A stretch of DNA of 6,550 bases from Methanomicrobiales archaeon (GCA_017883495.1 JADGNL010000221.1:1-6550); one strand, 5' to 3'; positions 1 to 5,065 are shown, numbered from the stretch's first letter. Program-made: numbers and translations. The notes: generated by a model from the letters alone, not told the origin.

Positions 1-1
1 C

Positions 2-193
2 GGCACGATCTCGAGCAGAGGATATGCAACGCACGTCGAGACGAGGGCGGTCGCGCCAGCTCCTCCCAAGGTGACGGCCGTGGCCCACCGCGGAGTCGGC
101 ATGAAGACCCACGCAACTCCAGGGGAGATCGAGGCACGGGAGGCCGCGTACTTCGCCAATCGCCCGGAGTCCGTCGGTGACCCGAAGCGTTAA
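2..193 (+). CDS. C-terminal part of an unrecognised protein (5' end outside window)
   Basis: An open plus-strand frame enters from the window edge and stops at TAA 191-193, giving about 63 residues with no start visible. The translated part is hydrophilic, with an Ala/Pro-rich stretch followed by a charged tail that includes THATPGEIEAREAAYFANRP and ends DPKR. Third codon positions are strongly G/C, as in the clear genes of this window. I do not recognise a family. The minus strand is also open over 1-102 (an ATG at 102 followed by a hydrophobic stretch), and its third positions coincide with those of the plus frame, so base composition cannot separate the two. I prefer the plus frame because it stops just before an AT-rich gap and the next plus-strand gene. 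Confidence is limited. Confidence 0.4.
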   Translation, partial: GTISSRGYATHVETRAVAPAPPKVTAVAHRGVGMKTHATPGEIEAREAAYFANRPESVGDPKR

Positions 194-221
194 TTCGGCA
201 GAATATTGCAGTAGTTATTGT

Positions 222-437
222 ATGGCTTCCCCACTTCTCGCAGTCATCCTGTCGTTCTTCATTCCCGGTCTCGGGCAGTTCTACACGGGACAGCTCTTCA
301 AGGCGGTCCTGCTCTTCGTCCTCGCCGTGATCTTCGGCGCCCTCTCCACCATATTGATCGGGATCCCGTTCTACCTGATCGTCTGGATCTATTCGATGTA
401 CGACGCATACACGGTCGCACAGAAGCAGGCGTCGTAG
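222..437 (+). CDS. small TM2-like two-helix membrane protein
   Basis: This encodes a 71-residue, almost wholly hydrophobic protein, probably in the cytoplasmic membrane. A first membrane segment covers about residues 3-14, followed by the turn motif FIPGLGQFYTGQ (about 12-23). That motif is typical of TM2-domain and similar short membrane proteins. A long hydrophobic stretch (about 26-60) then carries one or two more helices, and the tail is short and polar. An in-frame GTG at 177 would add 15 residues of poor quality that overlap the upstream open frame, so I choose ATG 222. There is no Shine-Dalgarno sequence; the AT-rich TTAATT at 190-195 lies about 28 bases upstream, which fits a leaderless archaeal transcript. 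The function of the family is not established and none is claimed here. Confidence 0.75.
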   Translation: MASPLLAVILSFFIPGLGQFYTGQLFKAVLLFVLAVIFGALSTILIGIPFYLIVWIYSMYDAYTVAQKQAS

Positions 438-465
438 GCAGAGATCGACACCTTCCGGGCACACA

Positions 466-470
466 TTTTT
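466..470 (+). terminator. T-run downstream of the small membrane protein gene
   Basis: Five consecutive T residues lie about 30 bases after the stop codon at 437. Short T-tracts are the usual intrinsic termination signal in archaea. The T-run is in the loop of a possible stem formed by CCTTCCGG (451-458) and CCGGAAGG (485-492), a perfect 8-bp inverted repeat with a 26-base spacer. Whether the stem matters is unknown. Confidence 0.4.
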
Positions 471-482
471 CAACAACGATTC

Positions 483-709
483 TACCGGAAGGCGGTACGT
501 GAAAAGCAGACCGGGGGGCGCTTGCGTCGGGCCGATGACCACTCGATAGCCTTCACTGGAGAGCTGCCGCACGAGTCCTCGGCGTCCTCTCGGCACTACG
601 ACGATCCGCCCCTGCCCATACAAACGATCTCCTCGACAGCTCGCAGCATTCCAGCCAGGTCCGAATGATCCCGCAATCCGTACGGGAAGTCGTGGCCGGA
701 AACGTTCCT
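483..709 (-). pseudogene. frameshifted C-terminal fragment, possibly metallo-beta-lactamase-fold nuclease remnant
   Basis: Read on the minus strand after an in-frame TGA (712-710), one frame gives GHDFPYGLRDHSDLAGMLRA and continues as a helix-like VEEIV. It then degenerates and stops after about 620. The frame beside it takes over near 612-620 with GRIVVVPRGRRGLVRQLSSE, then GYRVVIGPTQ and APPGLLFTYRLPVESLL. Joined, the two read like one natural protein segment: a DHSD motif plus amphipathic helix, a beta strand, and another helix and strand. That order resembles the C-terminal end of beta-CASP/MBL-fold nucleases (D-H-A-D, helix, strand, H-G), but the HG motif is replaced by PRG. This is pattern recall, not a search. 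No intact start exists upstream, because the tRNA gene is there. The frameshift could be decay or a sequencing error, and the 3' end is not defined. Confidence 0.35.
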
Positions 710-822
710 TCACCCCGCACGCGACGTTCGCGAAGAGAAGAGCGCTCGACAGGGACAGTTGATACCGACGGGCGGCGCGGAAGGCAAGCTGGATGCGAAA
801 CAATGCAGAAGTGGATAAGAAG

Positions 823-907
823 TGCGAGGGAGGCGATTCGAACGCCCGAACACCTGCGTGACAAGGCCCTCAACCTTGCGCCTTTGACCTAGCTCGGCAA
901 CCCTCGC
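823..907 (-). tRNA. tRNA-Leu (anticodon GAG)
   Basis: The minus strand folds as a type II (long variable arm) tRNA of 85 nt. The acceptor stem is GCGAGGG/CCCTCGC (7 bp) with discriminator A. The D arm has a GCC/GGC stem around the GAGCTAGGTCAAA loop. The anticodon stem is CAAGG/CCTTG with the seven-base loop TTGAGGG, which gives anticodon GAG, reading CUC leucine codons. The extra arm can form CAC/GTG. The T arm is GGGCG-TTCGAAT-CGCCT with one G-T pair. There is no intron, and no CCA is encoded (CTTC follows the discriminator), so the end must be added by CCA-adding enzyme. The T-containing CTTCTT just downstream may contribute to termination. Confidence 0.96.
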
Positions 908-936
908 GCGTGTGCCATATCAGGTCGGCCCGGATC

Positions 937-946
937 GGTATATACC
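937..946. promoter_or_regulatory. palindromic TATA box shared by tRNA-Leu and the ACT-regulator gene
   Basis: GGTATATACC is a perfect 10-bp palindrome in an otherwise GC-rich intergenic region. On the minus strand its centre is about 26 bases before position 915, which would start the tRNA precursor about 8 nt ahead of the mature 5' end. On the plus strand the same spacing gives a start near 968 and a leader of about 30 nt before the ATG at 998. The spacing fits archaeal TATA/TBP promoters in both directions. No start site is proven. Confidence 0.55.
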
Positions 947-997
947 TTCCGTCCGCCACAGCCTCCGCCTGGCCCAATAGTATTATGCCGGTCACCG

Positions 998-1516
998 ATG
1001 CACGAAAATGCGCAGATGTGGTCCGAGATCATGCAGGCGTTCGCCGACTCCCCGTCCCAGGAACGGGTCGTTCGCTTCCTCCTCGAGAACGGGCTCGGGG
1101 TCAGTGCCGGTGGGCGGGTGGTCTGCAACCGGATCGCGATCCCCGCGACCCAGGTGGCGGCCGCCGTGGGCGTCGATCGCCGGGTCGTGGACGCGACCGC
1201 GAAGCGGATCCTCGACGACGACCGGCTCGCGCCGATCTTCAGCAGGATGCGCGCGACCCCGGATCTCTCGATGGTGGCCGAGCACCTCGGGCTCTCGGTG
1301 ATCACGGTCATGGTCGACGACGCCCGGGCGCGGGGAATCGTGGCCTCGGCGGTGCGCGTTCTGGACGCGCACGACCTCGCGATCCGCCAGATCTTCGTGA
1401 CCGACCCCTACCTCGCCGAGGAGCCGAAACTCGTCGTGATCGTGGACGGGACCCTCCCGCCGGGCGTGGTCGACGAGCTCCGCTCCCTTCCTCACGTGCG
1501 CCGAATTATCCTGTGA
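998..1516 (+). CDS. predicted amino-acid-responsive regulator with C-terminal ACT domain
   Basis: This is a cytoplasmic protein of 172 residues. The N-terminal half contains a helix-turn-helix-like segment, with IPATQVAAAVGVDRRVVDAT at about residues 48-67 followed by a second helix. From about residue 99 to the end the pattern is beta-alpha-beta-beta-alpha-beta. A strand around ITVMVDD leads to the G113 turn and a helix, then strands around IRQIFVTD and KLVVIVDG, and the final helix and strand ending HVRRIIL. This is the layout of an ACT domain, which binds small ligands, usually amino acids. From memory it matches the archaeal group annotated as predicted regulators of amino acid metabolism with an ACT domain. 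The target genes and ligand are not known. ATG 998 gives the fullest product; M7 (1016) and M12 (1031) are possible starts, and no strong Shine-Dalgarno decides. Its 3' end overlaps the convergent HD gene by 11 bp. Confidence 0.8.
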   Translation: MHENAQMWSEIMQAFADSPSQERVVRFLLENGLGVSAGGRVVCNRIAIPATQVAAAVGVDRRVVDATAKRILDDDRLAPIFSRMRATPDLSMVAEHLGLSVITVMVDDARARGIVASAVRVLDAHDLAIRQIFVTDPYLAEEPKLVVIVDGTLPPGVVDELRSLPHVRRIIL

Positions 1517-1991
1517 GGACGTCCATCTCCCGCCAGAGTCGGTACATCCTCCGGCGCGAGCGGTGCGGCAGGGCGAACGAGCGATCGAGCTCCCTCTCCA
1601 TGGAGACTACCCGGTCTCCTTTCAGCCGCTTGTCCGCGTAGGCGACAAGCCGCTCCTCGGGCGTCACGGGCACGCAGTCGCGGGGCAGGAGACCGACCAG
1701 GGCGCACTCGTCCGCGGTCAGTCCCGCGCCCGTATGCCGCTCGACGATGAGGCAGATGGCTTCGGGCCATCCGCTCGCGCGAAGGAGCGCAGCACCTGCC
1801 CTCGCGTGGCCGATACCGTGGGTGACCGACCGGCCGATATCGTGGAGCATGCCGCCGGCTTCGAGGAGGGCGCGGTCGTACAGAGGGTCGCCGCCGGCGA
1901 GCTCGAGGGCGAGGGCCGTCACGGCCCGGCAGTGGCGGACCACCCTCTCGTCGCAGCCGGCGTCCCGGAGCAGGGCTCCGTACTCACTCAT
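1506..1991 (-). CDS. HDIG-domain phosphohydrolase-like protein
   Basis: This 161-residue protein has the metal-binding signature of the HD superfamily, whose members mostly hydrolyse phosphoester bonds of nucleotides or RNA. H20 lies in the first helix and the HDIG motif is at 50-53 (H50, D51). H58/H62 follow in THGIGHARAG, H86 is in VERHTG, and D120 is in AYADK. These positions match a complete H...HD...H...H...D metal site, so the enzyme is probably active. The size and pattern fit the short archaeal HDIG family often found in methanogens (TIGR00295-like, from memory). It is the last gene of the minus-strand run: its ATG overlaps the tfe stop region by 8 bp, which suggests translational coupling to TFE. 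The substrate is unknown. A link to RNA or nucleotide turnover is inferred from the neighbours only. Confidence 0.88.
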   Translation of the reverse strand: MSEYGALLRDAGCDERVVRHCRAVTALALELAGGDPLYDRALLEAGGMLHDIGRSVTHGIGHARAGAALLRASGWPEAICLIVERHTGAGLTADECALVGLLPRDCVPVTPEERLVAYADKRLKGDRVVSMERELDRSFALPHRSRRRMYRLWREMDVLTG

Positions 1992-2505
1992 GCCCGAGCG
2001 AGGAGGCGATCGCCTCGCGCCGGCGGTGGAGCGCGAGGAGCAGGATGTCGTTGTCGAAGTGGGCGATGGGCGAGCCGCACTCGGGGCAGCAGAAGTCGAC
2101 GTCCATGGCCTGGTTGAAGGTCACGAGCAGGCCGCACTGGCCGCAGCGGTAGAAGTCGTTCTCCTCCTCGAACCGCTCTCGGGCCCTGAGCTTCTCGAGG
2201 ACTGTCTCCATCTCTTCGGCCATGGCACCGGGGATGGTATCGAGCCGGAGGCGCCAGAGGTACGTGAGCCAGCCGGTCTCGTTGTTCTTGATCCGCCGGT
2301 ACTCGGCAAGCCGCCGCTCGTACAGGGTGTAGAGCGTGTGCCGCACCGTGTTCAGATTGATCTTGGTGACTTCGGCGAGCTCCTCGTCGCTGAACTCGCC
2401 CTCGTCGGGGAAACGCTCGATCAGCAGGAGCCCCTCGTCACCGATGAGCCGGTGCAGGTACGCGGCGACGGCGGGATGTTCAAGGATCTCGGGGACGGCT
2501 ACCAT
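1984..2505 (-). CDS. tfe: transcription initiation factor E, alpha subunit (TFE)
   Basis: This is archaeal TFE, the homologue of the N-terminal half of eukaryotic TFIIE-alpha. It helps RNA polymerase open promoters and stabilises the open complex on the non-template strand. The 173-residue length is normal. Residues about 8-90 form the extended winged-helix domain (LAEVTKINLNTVRHTLYTLY recognition region, about 43-62, then the wing with GWLTYLWRL). A charged linker helix follows (about 95-117). The zinc ribbon uses C121-x2-C124 and C140-x2-C143, with an extra C139. The acidic tail seen in some homologues is absent. The gene starts inside the end of the ATP-grasp gene (7-bp overlap) with GGAG just before the ATG, and overlaps the HD gene at its end by 8 bp. 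A TATA-like element at 2531-2540 may give it a promoter of its own. Confidence 0.96.
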   Translation of the reverse strand: MVAVPEILEHPAVAAYLHRLIGDEGLLLIERFPDEGEFSDEELAEVTKINLNTVRHTLYTLYERRLAEYRRIKNNETGWLTYLWRLRLDTIPGAMAEEMETVLEKLRARERFEEENDFYRCGQCGLLVTFNQAMDVDFCCPECGSPIAHFDNDILLLALHRRREAIASSLGHE

Positions 2506-3584
2506 CGCTCCATATATGTTCGCACGGCCGTTATATGCTTATCCAGGAGTGCAAGGGCGGCGACCTCGTCCGGGCCGGTCGCCCGAACCGAGACGACCGC
2601 GCTTCCCGCCGGGATCGCGGTACCGGGAGGCGGGATATCGGCGGCGATCGGGCCGAGGCACGAGAGGTCGGCGCCGACCACGAGATCCCGATCGGCGAAG
2701 AGGATCCGGCGGACTGCGTACTGTCGGGGCTCCGGGCGGGCATCGGGGAGGCGGCCGACGCAGGCGTCGAGATGGAGCCGGACCAGGTTCACGCCGGTCG
2801 CGGCCTCTACGGTATCGAGCGTCCCCTGGAACCGCGGGTTGATCTCGATCGCCACGGGTGGACCCTCGTCCGGAAGGACGAAGTCGACCCCGACCGCGCC
2901 CACACAGCCGCTCGCGCCCGCGATCGTCTCGGCAAGCCCGGCCATCTCTTCGGCAAGCGGATGATCGCAGGGCGTGACCGAGCCGGCGAAGCCGTAGTCC
3001 GTCCCGGCGCCGCCGCGGAGGAGCTGCCGATTCGTCGCTAAGGCGACGGCGCGGCGGCCGTCGGCGATGCACGAGACCGATGCCGGGACGCCCGCGACCA
3101 CCTCCTGGAGAAGGAACGACTGATCGGGGAAGAGCGCGGACCAGGCTGCGAGTTCGCTGTCCGACCCGATCACCGCGTTCCGCCAGCCCCCCGACCCGTG
3201 GACCGGCTTGGCCATGGCCGGATACGTGCCCGGCGCGAGCCGGCGCGGAGCCCGCACGCCGAGCGCCTCGAAGAAGGACTGGGTCTCGCCCTTGTCGAGG
3301 AACCGCGCCGCCGTCGCGGGCGGCGTGCCGAGGAGAGGGACAGAGAGGGCGAGCGTCTCCGCGCCCGAGCCCGCGAGGAACCCGTCGACCCCGTGCTCGC
3401 GCGCGGCAGCGGCCGCGAGGGCCGCGAGTTCCTCGAGCGTCTCGAACCGGACGCACGCATCGGCCGTACGGGCGAGGTCGAGGTCGCAGAAGTGGTCGAC
3501 CGCGACCACGCCGTACCCGGCGCGGCGCGCGGAGCCAGAGATGTGCCGGGTCGCGAAGCCAGCCACGAGGAGTCGACCGCTCAC
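2499..3584 (-). CDS. ATP-grasp ligase of unknown substrate
   Basis: This 361-residue protein of the ATP-grasp fold would join a carboxylate to an amine or similar acceptor via an acyl-phosphate. An N-terminal Rossmann-like region (LLVAGFATRHISGSARRAGY, from about residue 5) precedes the fold. Then come K98 in LDKGETQSFFEALGV, K126 in AMAKPVHGSGGW with its glycine-rich loop, and the hinge segment LLQEVVAG (158-165). The metal site lies at D234 (VGVDFV) and E247/N249 in the EINPRFQGT signature. All key positions are present. I choose GTG 3584: it overlaps the trm56 stop as GTGA and has a strong GGAGGGG three bases upstream. The open frame continues further upstream, but there it lies opposite trm56 codons and is Arg/Pro-rich. 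It resembles archaeal predicted ATP-dependent carboligases related to biotin carboxylase. Methanofuran-pathway ligases are also ATP-grasp enzymes, but I cannot assign it to them. Confidence 0.85.
   Translation of the reverse strand: MSGRLLVAGFATRHISGSARRAGYGVVAVDHFCDLDLARTADACVRFETLEELAALAAAAAREHGVDGFLAGSGAETLALSVPLLGTPPATAARFLDKGETQSFFEALGVRAPRRLAPGTYPAMAKPVHGSGGWRNAVIGSDSELAAWSALFPDQSFLLQEVVAGVPASVSCIADGRRAVALATNRQLLRGGAGTDYGFAGSVTPCDHPLAEEMAGLAETIAGASGCVGAVGVDFVLPDEGPPVAIEINPRFQGTLDTVEAATGVNLVRLHLDACVGRLPDARPEPRQYAVRRILFADRDLVVGADLSCLGPIAADIPPPGTAIPAGSAVVSVRATGPDEVAALALLDKHITAVRTYMERW
2531..2540 (-). promoter_or_regulatory. possible internal promoter for tfe
   Basis: On the minus strand AAGCATATAA lies inside the last codons of the ATP-grasp gene. 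Its centre is about 27 bases before position 2508, three bases ahead of the tfe ATG. Transcription from it would therefore give an almost leaderless tfe message. It is one of the few AT-rich spots in this GC-rich run, although the codons (Lys-His-Ile) may explain it. Confidence 0.3.
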
Positions 3585-4120
3585 GTCCCCTCCGACGGCC
3601 CCTCGGCGAACTTGCCGTGTGCGGAGGGGATGATGCGTATCCGGGCGCCGGGGAACGATGCCCCGAGCTCCCGCCCTTCGAAGAGCCGGTCGAGGAAGAC
3701 CGCGAGCCCCGCGATCTCCGAGTGGGGCTGGTTCGTGACAGCGACGTTGAAGTCGGCCAGGTCGTATACCTCCCCCGGGACCTTCTCGGCCCCGACCACG
3801 ACTAGCACGCGTTCGCGGGGACGGATCTCGTCGATCACGTCGGGCAGGTTCAGCCCGTACATGGTCAGGTGGACGACGGTCCCACCTTCCGCCTTCCAGT
3901 CGGCGATGCACCGGCGCCACTTCACGCCGTTCTCGGCCTCGAAGCCGCCGCCCCAGCGCTCGACCACGTCCTCGATCGACGCGACCACCCCCCGGTCGTC
4001 GGCAGCAAGGAACATGCGGCGGGCGCCGAGGGCGCGGGCGGTCAGGCCCACATGGGTCGTGACGCGCTGGTCCCGCTCGGGCCGGTGGCCGAGCCGGAGA
4101 ACGGCGACCTCACGAGTCAT
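3581..4120 (-). CDS. trm56: tRNA (cytidine(56)-2'-O)-methyltransferase aTrm56
   Basis: This SPOUT-class methyltransferase puts a 2'-O-methyl group on C56 in the T loop of archaeal tRNAs using S-adenosylmethionine. The product is 179 residues, normal for the family. The start region MTREVAVLRLGHRPERDQRV and the following TTHVGLTARALGA are highly characteristic of the family. The SAM-binding trefoil knot is at the C-terminal half: VLVVVGAEKVPGEVYDLADF (105-124) and NQPHSEIAGLAVFLDRLF (130-147). I start at ATG 4120 because GGAGG precedes it by four bases and the family begins there; the longer open frame adds 60 non-homologous residues. The gene overlaps the small HTH gene upstream by 11 bp and the ATP-grasp gene downstream by 4 bp. 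Its presence in the TFE operon joins tRNA maturation to basal transcription. Confidence 0.96.
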   Translation of the reverse strand: MTREVAVLRLGHRPERDQRVTTHVGLTARALGARRMFLAADDRGVVASIEDVVERWGGGFEAENGVKWRRCIADWKAEGGTVVHLTMYGLNLPDVIDEIRPRERVLVVVGAEKVPGEVYDLADFNVAVTNQPHSEIAGLAVFLDRLFEGRELGASFPGARIRIIPSAHGKFAEGPSEGT

Positions 4121-4400
4121 CGGGCCTCCGCACGCGGATGACTCCGTTCTCGACGAAGAACGGCACATCCTTCCCGTACCGGACCTGGCAGAGAAGAAGC
4201 GAGTCCTGGATAGCGAGGAGCTGGACGCGGTCGCCCTCGCGTCGGGCGAGCAGGGCCCGCTCGAGCCGGGCGGCCGAAGCGACCACCGCGTCCTCGGCAA
4301 GCCCGGTGGCCGCCGCGAGTTCGGACACCGTCGCCGATCCCGGGCCGCGGGAAAGAGTCGTGTAGCAGAGCCAGTCGAGGTCCTCGTCGCGCATCGCCAT
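4110..4400 (-). CDS. small winged-helix protein
   Basis: This encodes a 96-residue soluble protein I do not recognise by name. Residues about 24-48 (TVSELAAATGLAEDAVVASA and the helix after it) form a helix-turn-helix with spacing like MarR/ArsR-type wings. Residues 50-63 (LLARREGDRVQLLA) look like the beta hairpin wing. The rest (QDSLLLCQVRYGKDVPFF and a short strand) could make a dimer or ligand face. A DNA-binding role is inferred only from this pattern. ATG 4400 or ATG 4394 are both possible, and neither has a clear Shine-Dalgarno. The gene lies 21 bases after the other winged-helix gene and overlaps trm56 by 11 bp, which points to co-expression and coupling with Trm56. Confidence 0.78.
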   Translation of the reverse strand: MAMRDEDLDWLCYTTLSRGPGSATVSELAAATGLAEDAVVASAARLERALLARREGDRVQLLAIQDSLLLCQVRYGKDVPFFVENGVIRVRRPDDS

Positions 4401-4421
4401 CAGGTACGGCGCGAGAGAGGA

Positions 4422-4781
4422 TTAGAGGTTCGGCTCCCCGCGGGAAGAGGCGAGGAGCAGGGTATACAGGCCGGGGCCGAGGAGCGACTTCGCTTCGTCC
4501 CTGTAGCCCTCGTCGATCCGCTCGAAGAGCCGGCTCGTCCCGCAAGGCGTTGTCCTGATTCCAACCCGCTCTGCTCGGGTGAGGAGGCCGTCGGCCTCGA
4601 GCGCGCCGATGAGCGGGAGGACATAGTAGTGGGGGACGCCGAGTCGTTCGGCGATCCTGCGCGTGGTCGGCAGTCGGATCAGGATCGCGTCGCTCATGAA
4701 CTCGAGTCCGAGCGCCCTGTCCTCGACGAGCAGGAGCGCGAGCATGGCATCGATGGTCGCCTCGAGTGTCGGTGCAGACAT
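4422..4781 (-). CDS. winged-helix transcriptional regulator-like protein
   Basis: This is a 119-residue protein of a family I do not recognise. An N-terminal helical region (about 5-35) is followed by a clear winged-helix pattern. Residues 39-64 are the helix-turn-helix (TTRRIAERLGVPHYYVLPLI then GALEADG). Residues 66-78 (LLTRAERVGIRTT) are the wing. The C-terminal 40 residues are helical and end in a short tail. The unusual HYYVLPL recognition helix carries two tyrosines. It is the second gene of the minus-strand run, 22 bases after the small protein gene and 21 bases before the next HTH gene. Two small HTH proteins in a row inside a TFE/Trm56 operon suggest regulators of this operon or partners of the transcription machinery. 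That is inference. Confidence 0.78.
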   Translation of the reverse strand: MSAPTLEATIDAMLALLLVEDRALGLEFMSDAILIRLPTTRRIAERLGVPHYYVLPLIGALEADGLLTRAERVGIRTTPCGTSRLFERIDEGYRDEAKSLLGPGLYTLLLASSRGEPNL

Positions 4782-4803
4782 CGGGGAAACGTTGGGTCCA
4801 GGC

Positions 4804-5010
4804 CTACTTCTTTGTGCCGTGCTCGCCCTCGGGCATGGCCTCGAGATAGACGAGTTCGGCGCCGCAGTCCGATGCCATCTGCTCGAGCTCGGTCTTGCGG
4901 AAGTGGTGCGCGTAGACTTTCAGGTCGCCGTTGGTGACGGCGAGGATGATGTAGCGGGGCTGGCGAACGCCCTCGCCCACCTTGGTTCGCTCACGGACAA
5001 AGATCTTCAT
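4804..5010 (-). CDS. conserved-looking small protein, first gene of the TFE operon
   Basis: This encodes a 68-residue soluble protein with no family I can name. It begins MKIFVRERTKVGEGVRQPRY, continues with a strand-rich middle (IILAVTNGDLKVYAHHFRK), and then has an amphipathic helix (TELEQMASDCGAELVYLE) before a charged tail ending in two lysines. The beta-beta-alpha-beta look suggests a small compact domain. A GTG at 5019 would add three residues (MTT), but ATG 5010 is the better start because the conserved-looking N-terminal strand begins there. It is 22 bases before the winged-helix gene and is probably first in the transcript. Its start lies nine bases from a perfect 8+8 bp dyad, which may control it. 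Confidence 0.75.
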   Translation of the reverse strand: MKIFVRERTKVGEGVRQPRYIILAVTNGDLKVYAHHFRKTELEQMASDCGAELVYLEAMPEGEHGTKK

Positions 5011-5019
5011 GGTTGTCAC

Positions 5020-5041
5020 ATCAACTGCTAAATCAGTTGAT
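5020..5041. promoter_or_regulatory. perfect dyad, candidate operator in the divergent promoter region
   Basis: ATCAACTG and CAGTTGAT form a perfect 8-bp inverted repeat with a six-base AT-rich spacer (CTAAAT). The half-site distance of about 14 bp between centres suits a dimeric HTH protein. It lies between the divergent TFE-operon and kinase genes. It starts nine bases before the ATG at 5010, at the expected minus-strand start site, and ends just upstream of the plus-strand TATA-like element at 5047-5053. In RNA of the minus transcript it could also form a hairpin near the start codon. Confidence 0.5.
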
Positions 5042-5046
5042 AGACC

Positions 5047-5053
5047 GAATATT
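5047..5053 (+). promoter_or_regulatory. TATA-like box for the storage-protein-like kinase gene
   Basis: GAATATT is centred near 5050, about 26 bases before the ATG at 5075. This fits a leaderless or very short-leader transcript, common in archaea. No Shine-Dalgarno precedes the gene, which supports the same reading. Confidence 0.4.
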
Positions 5054-5065
5054 CATCCCCGAACC

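Larger units (their letters stand above)
438..822. other. gene-poor interval between membrane protein gene and tRNA-Leu
   Basis: This 385-base stretch has no intact gene I can support. It contains the T-run and 8-bp inverted repeat near its left end and the minus-strand frameshifted fragment described separately. The part from 713 to 822 shows nothing recognisable. Open frames that cross it on both strands run into the tRNA gene and have Arg/Ser-rich translations typical of shadow frames in GC-rich DNA. Confidence 0.6.

Noticed and set aside
1..102. Minus-strand start MPTPRWATAVTLGGAGATAL followed by a hydrophobic stretch, possible N-terminus of a membrane protein leaving the window
   Set aside because: It competes with the plus-strand frame ending at 193, has the same third-base bias and no strong ribosome site. 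It cannot be decided without sequence to the left.
553..873. Minus-strand open frame of 106 codons running through the tRNA
   Set aside because: It covers half of the tRNA-Leu gene and is Arg/Ser-rich. The natural-looking pieces are in the other two minus-strand frames.
910..1641. Plus-strand open frame of 243 codons overlapping the ACT-regulator gene in another frame
   Set aside because: Its translation is dominated by Arg, Gly and Pro and crosses the stop of the supported gene; it is a shadow frame.
2508..2522. CATATATGG on the minus strand just before tfe as a TATA box
   Set aside because: It is only 6-15 bases before the ATG, so a start 26 bases on would fall inside tfe. The element at 2531-2540 fits better.
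1747..2964. Plus-strand open frame of 405 codons opposite tfe and the ATP-grasp gene
   Set aside because: It has no recognisable domain, an unnatural composition and no start context. TFE with its zinc ribbon on the other strand is certain.
3198..4937. Plus-strand open frame of 579 codons opposite trm56, the ATP-grasp gene and the two winged-helix genes
   Set aside because: It is antisense to well-supported genes with clear motifs and is Arg/Pro/Gly-rich. Long antisense frames are expected in GC-rich coding DNA.
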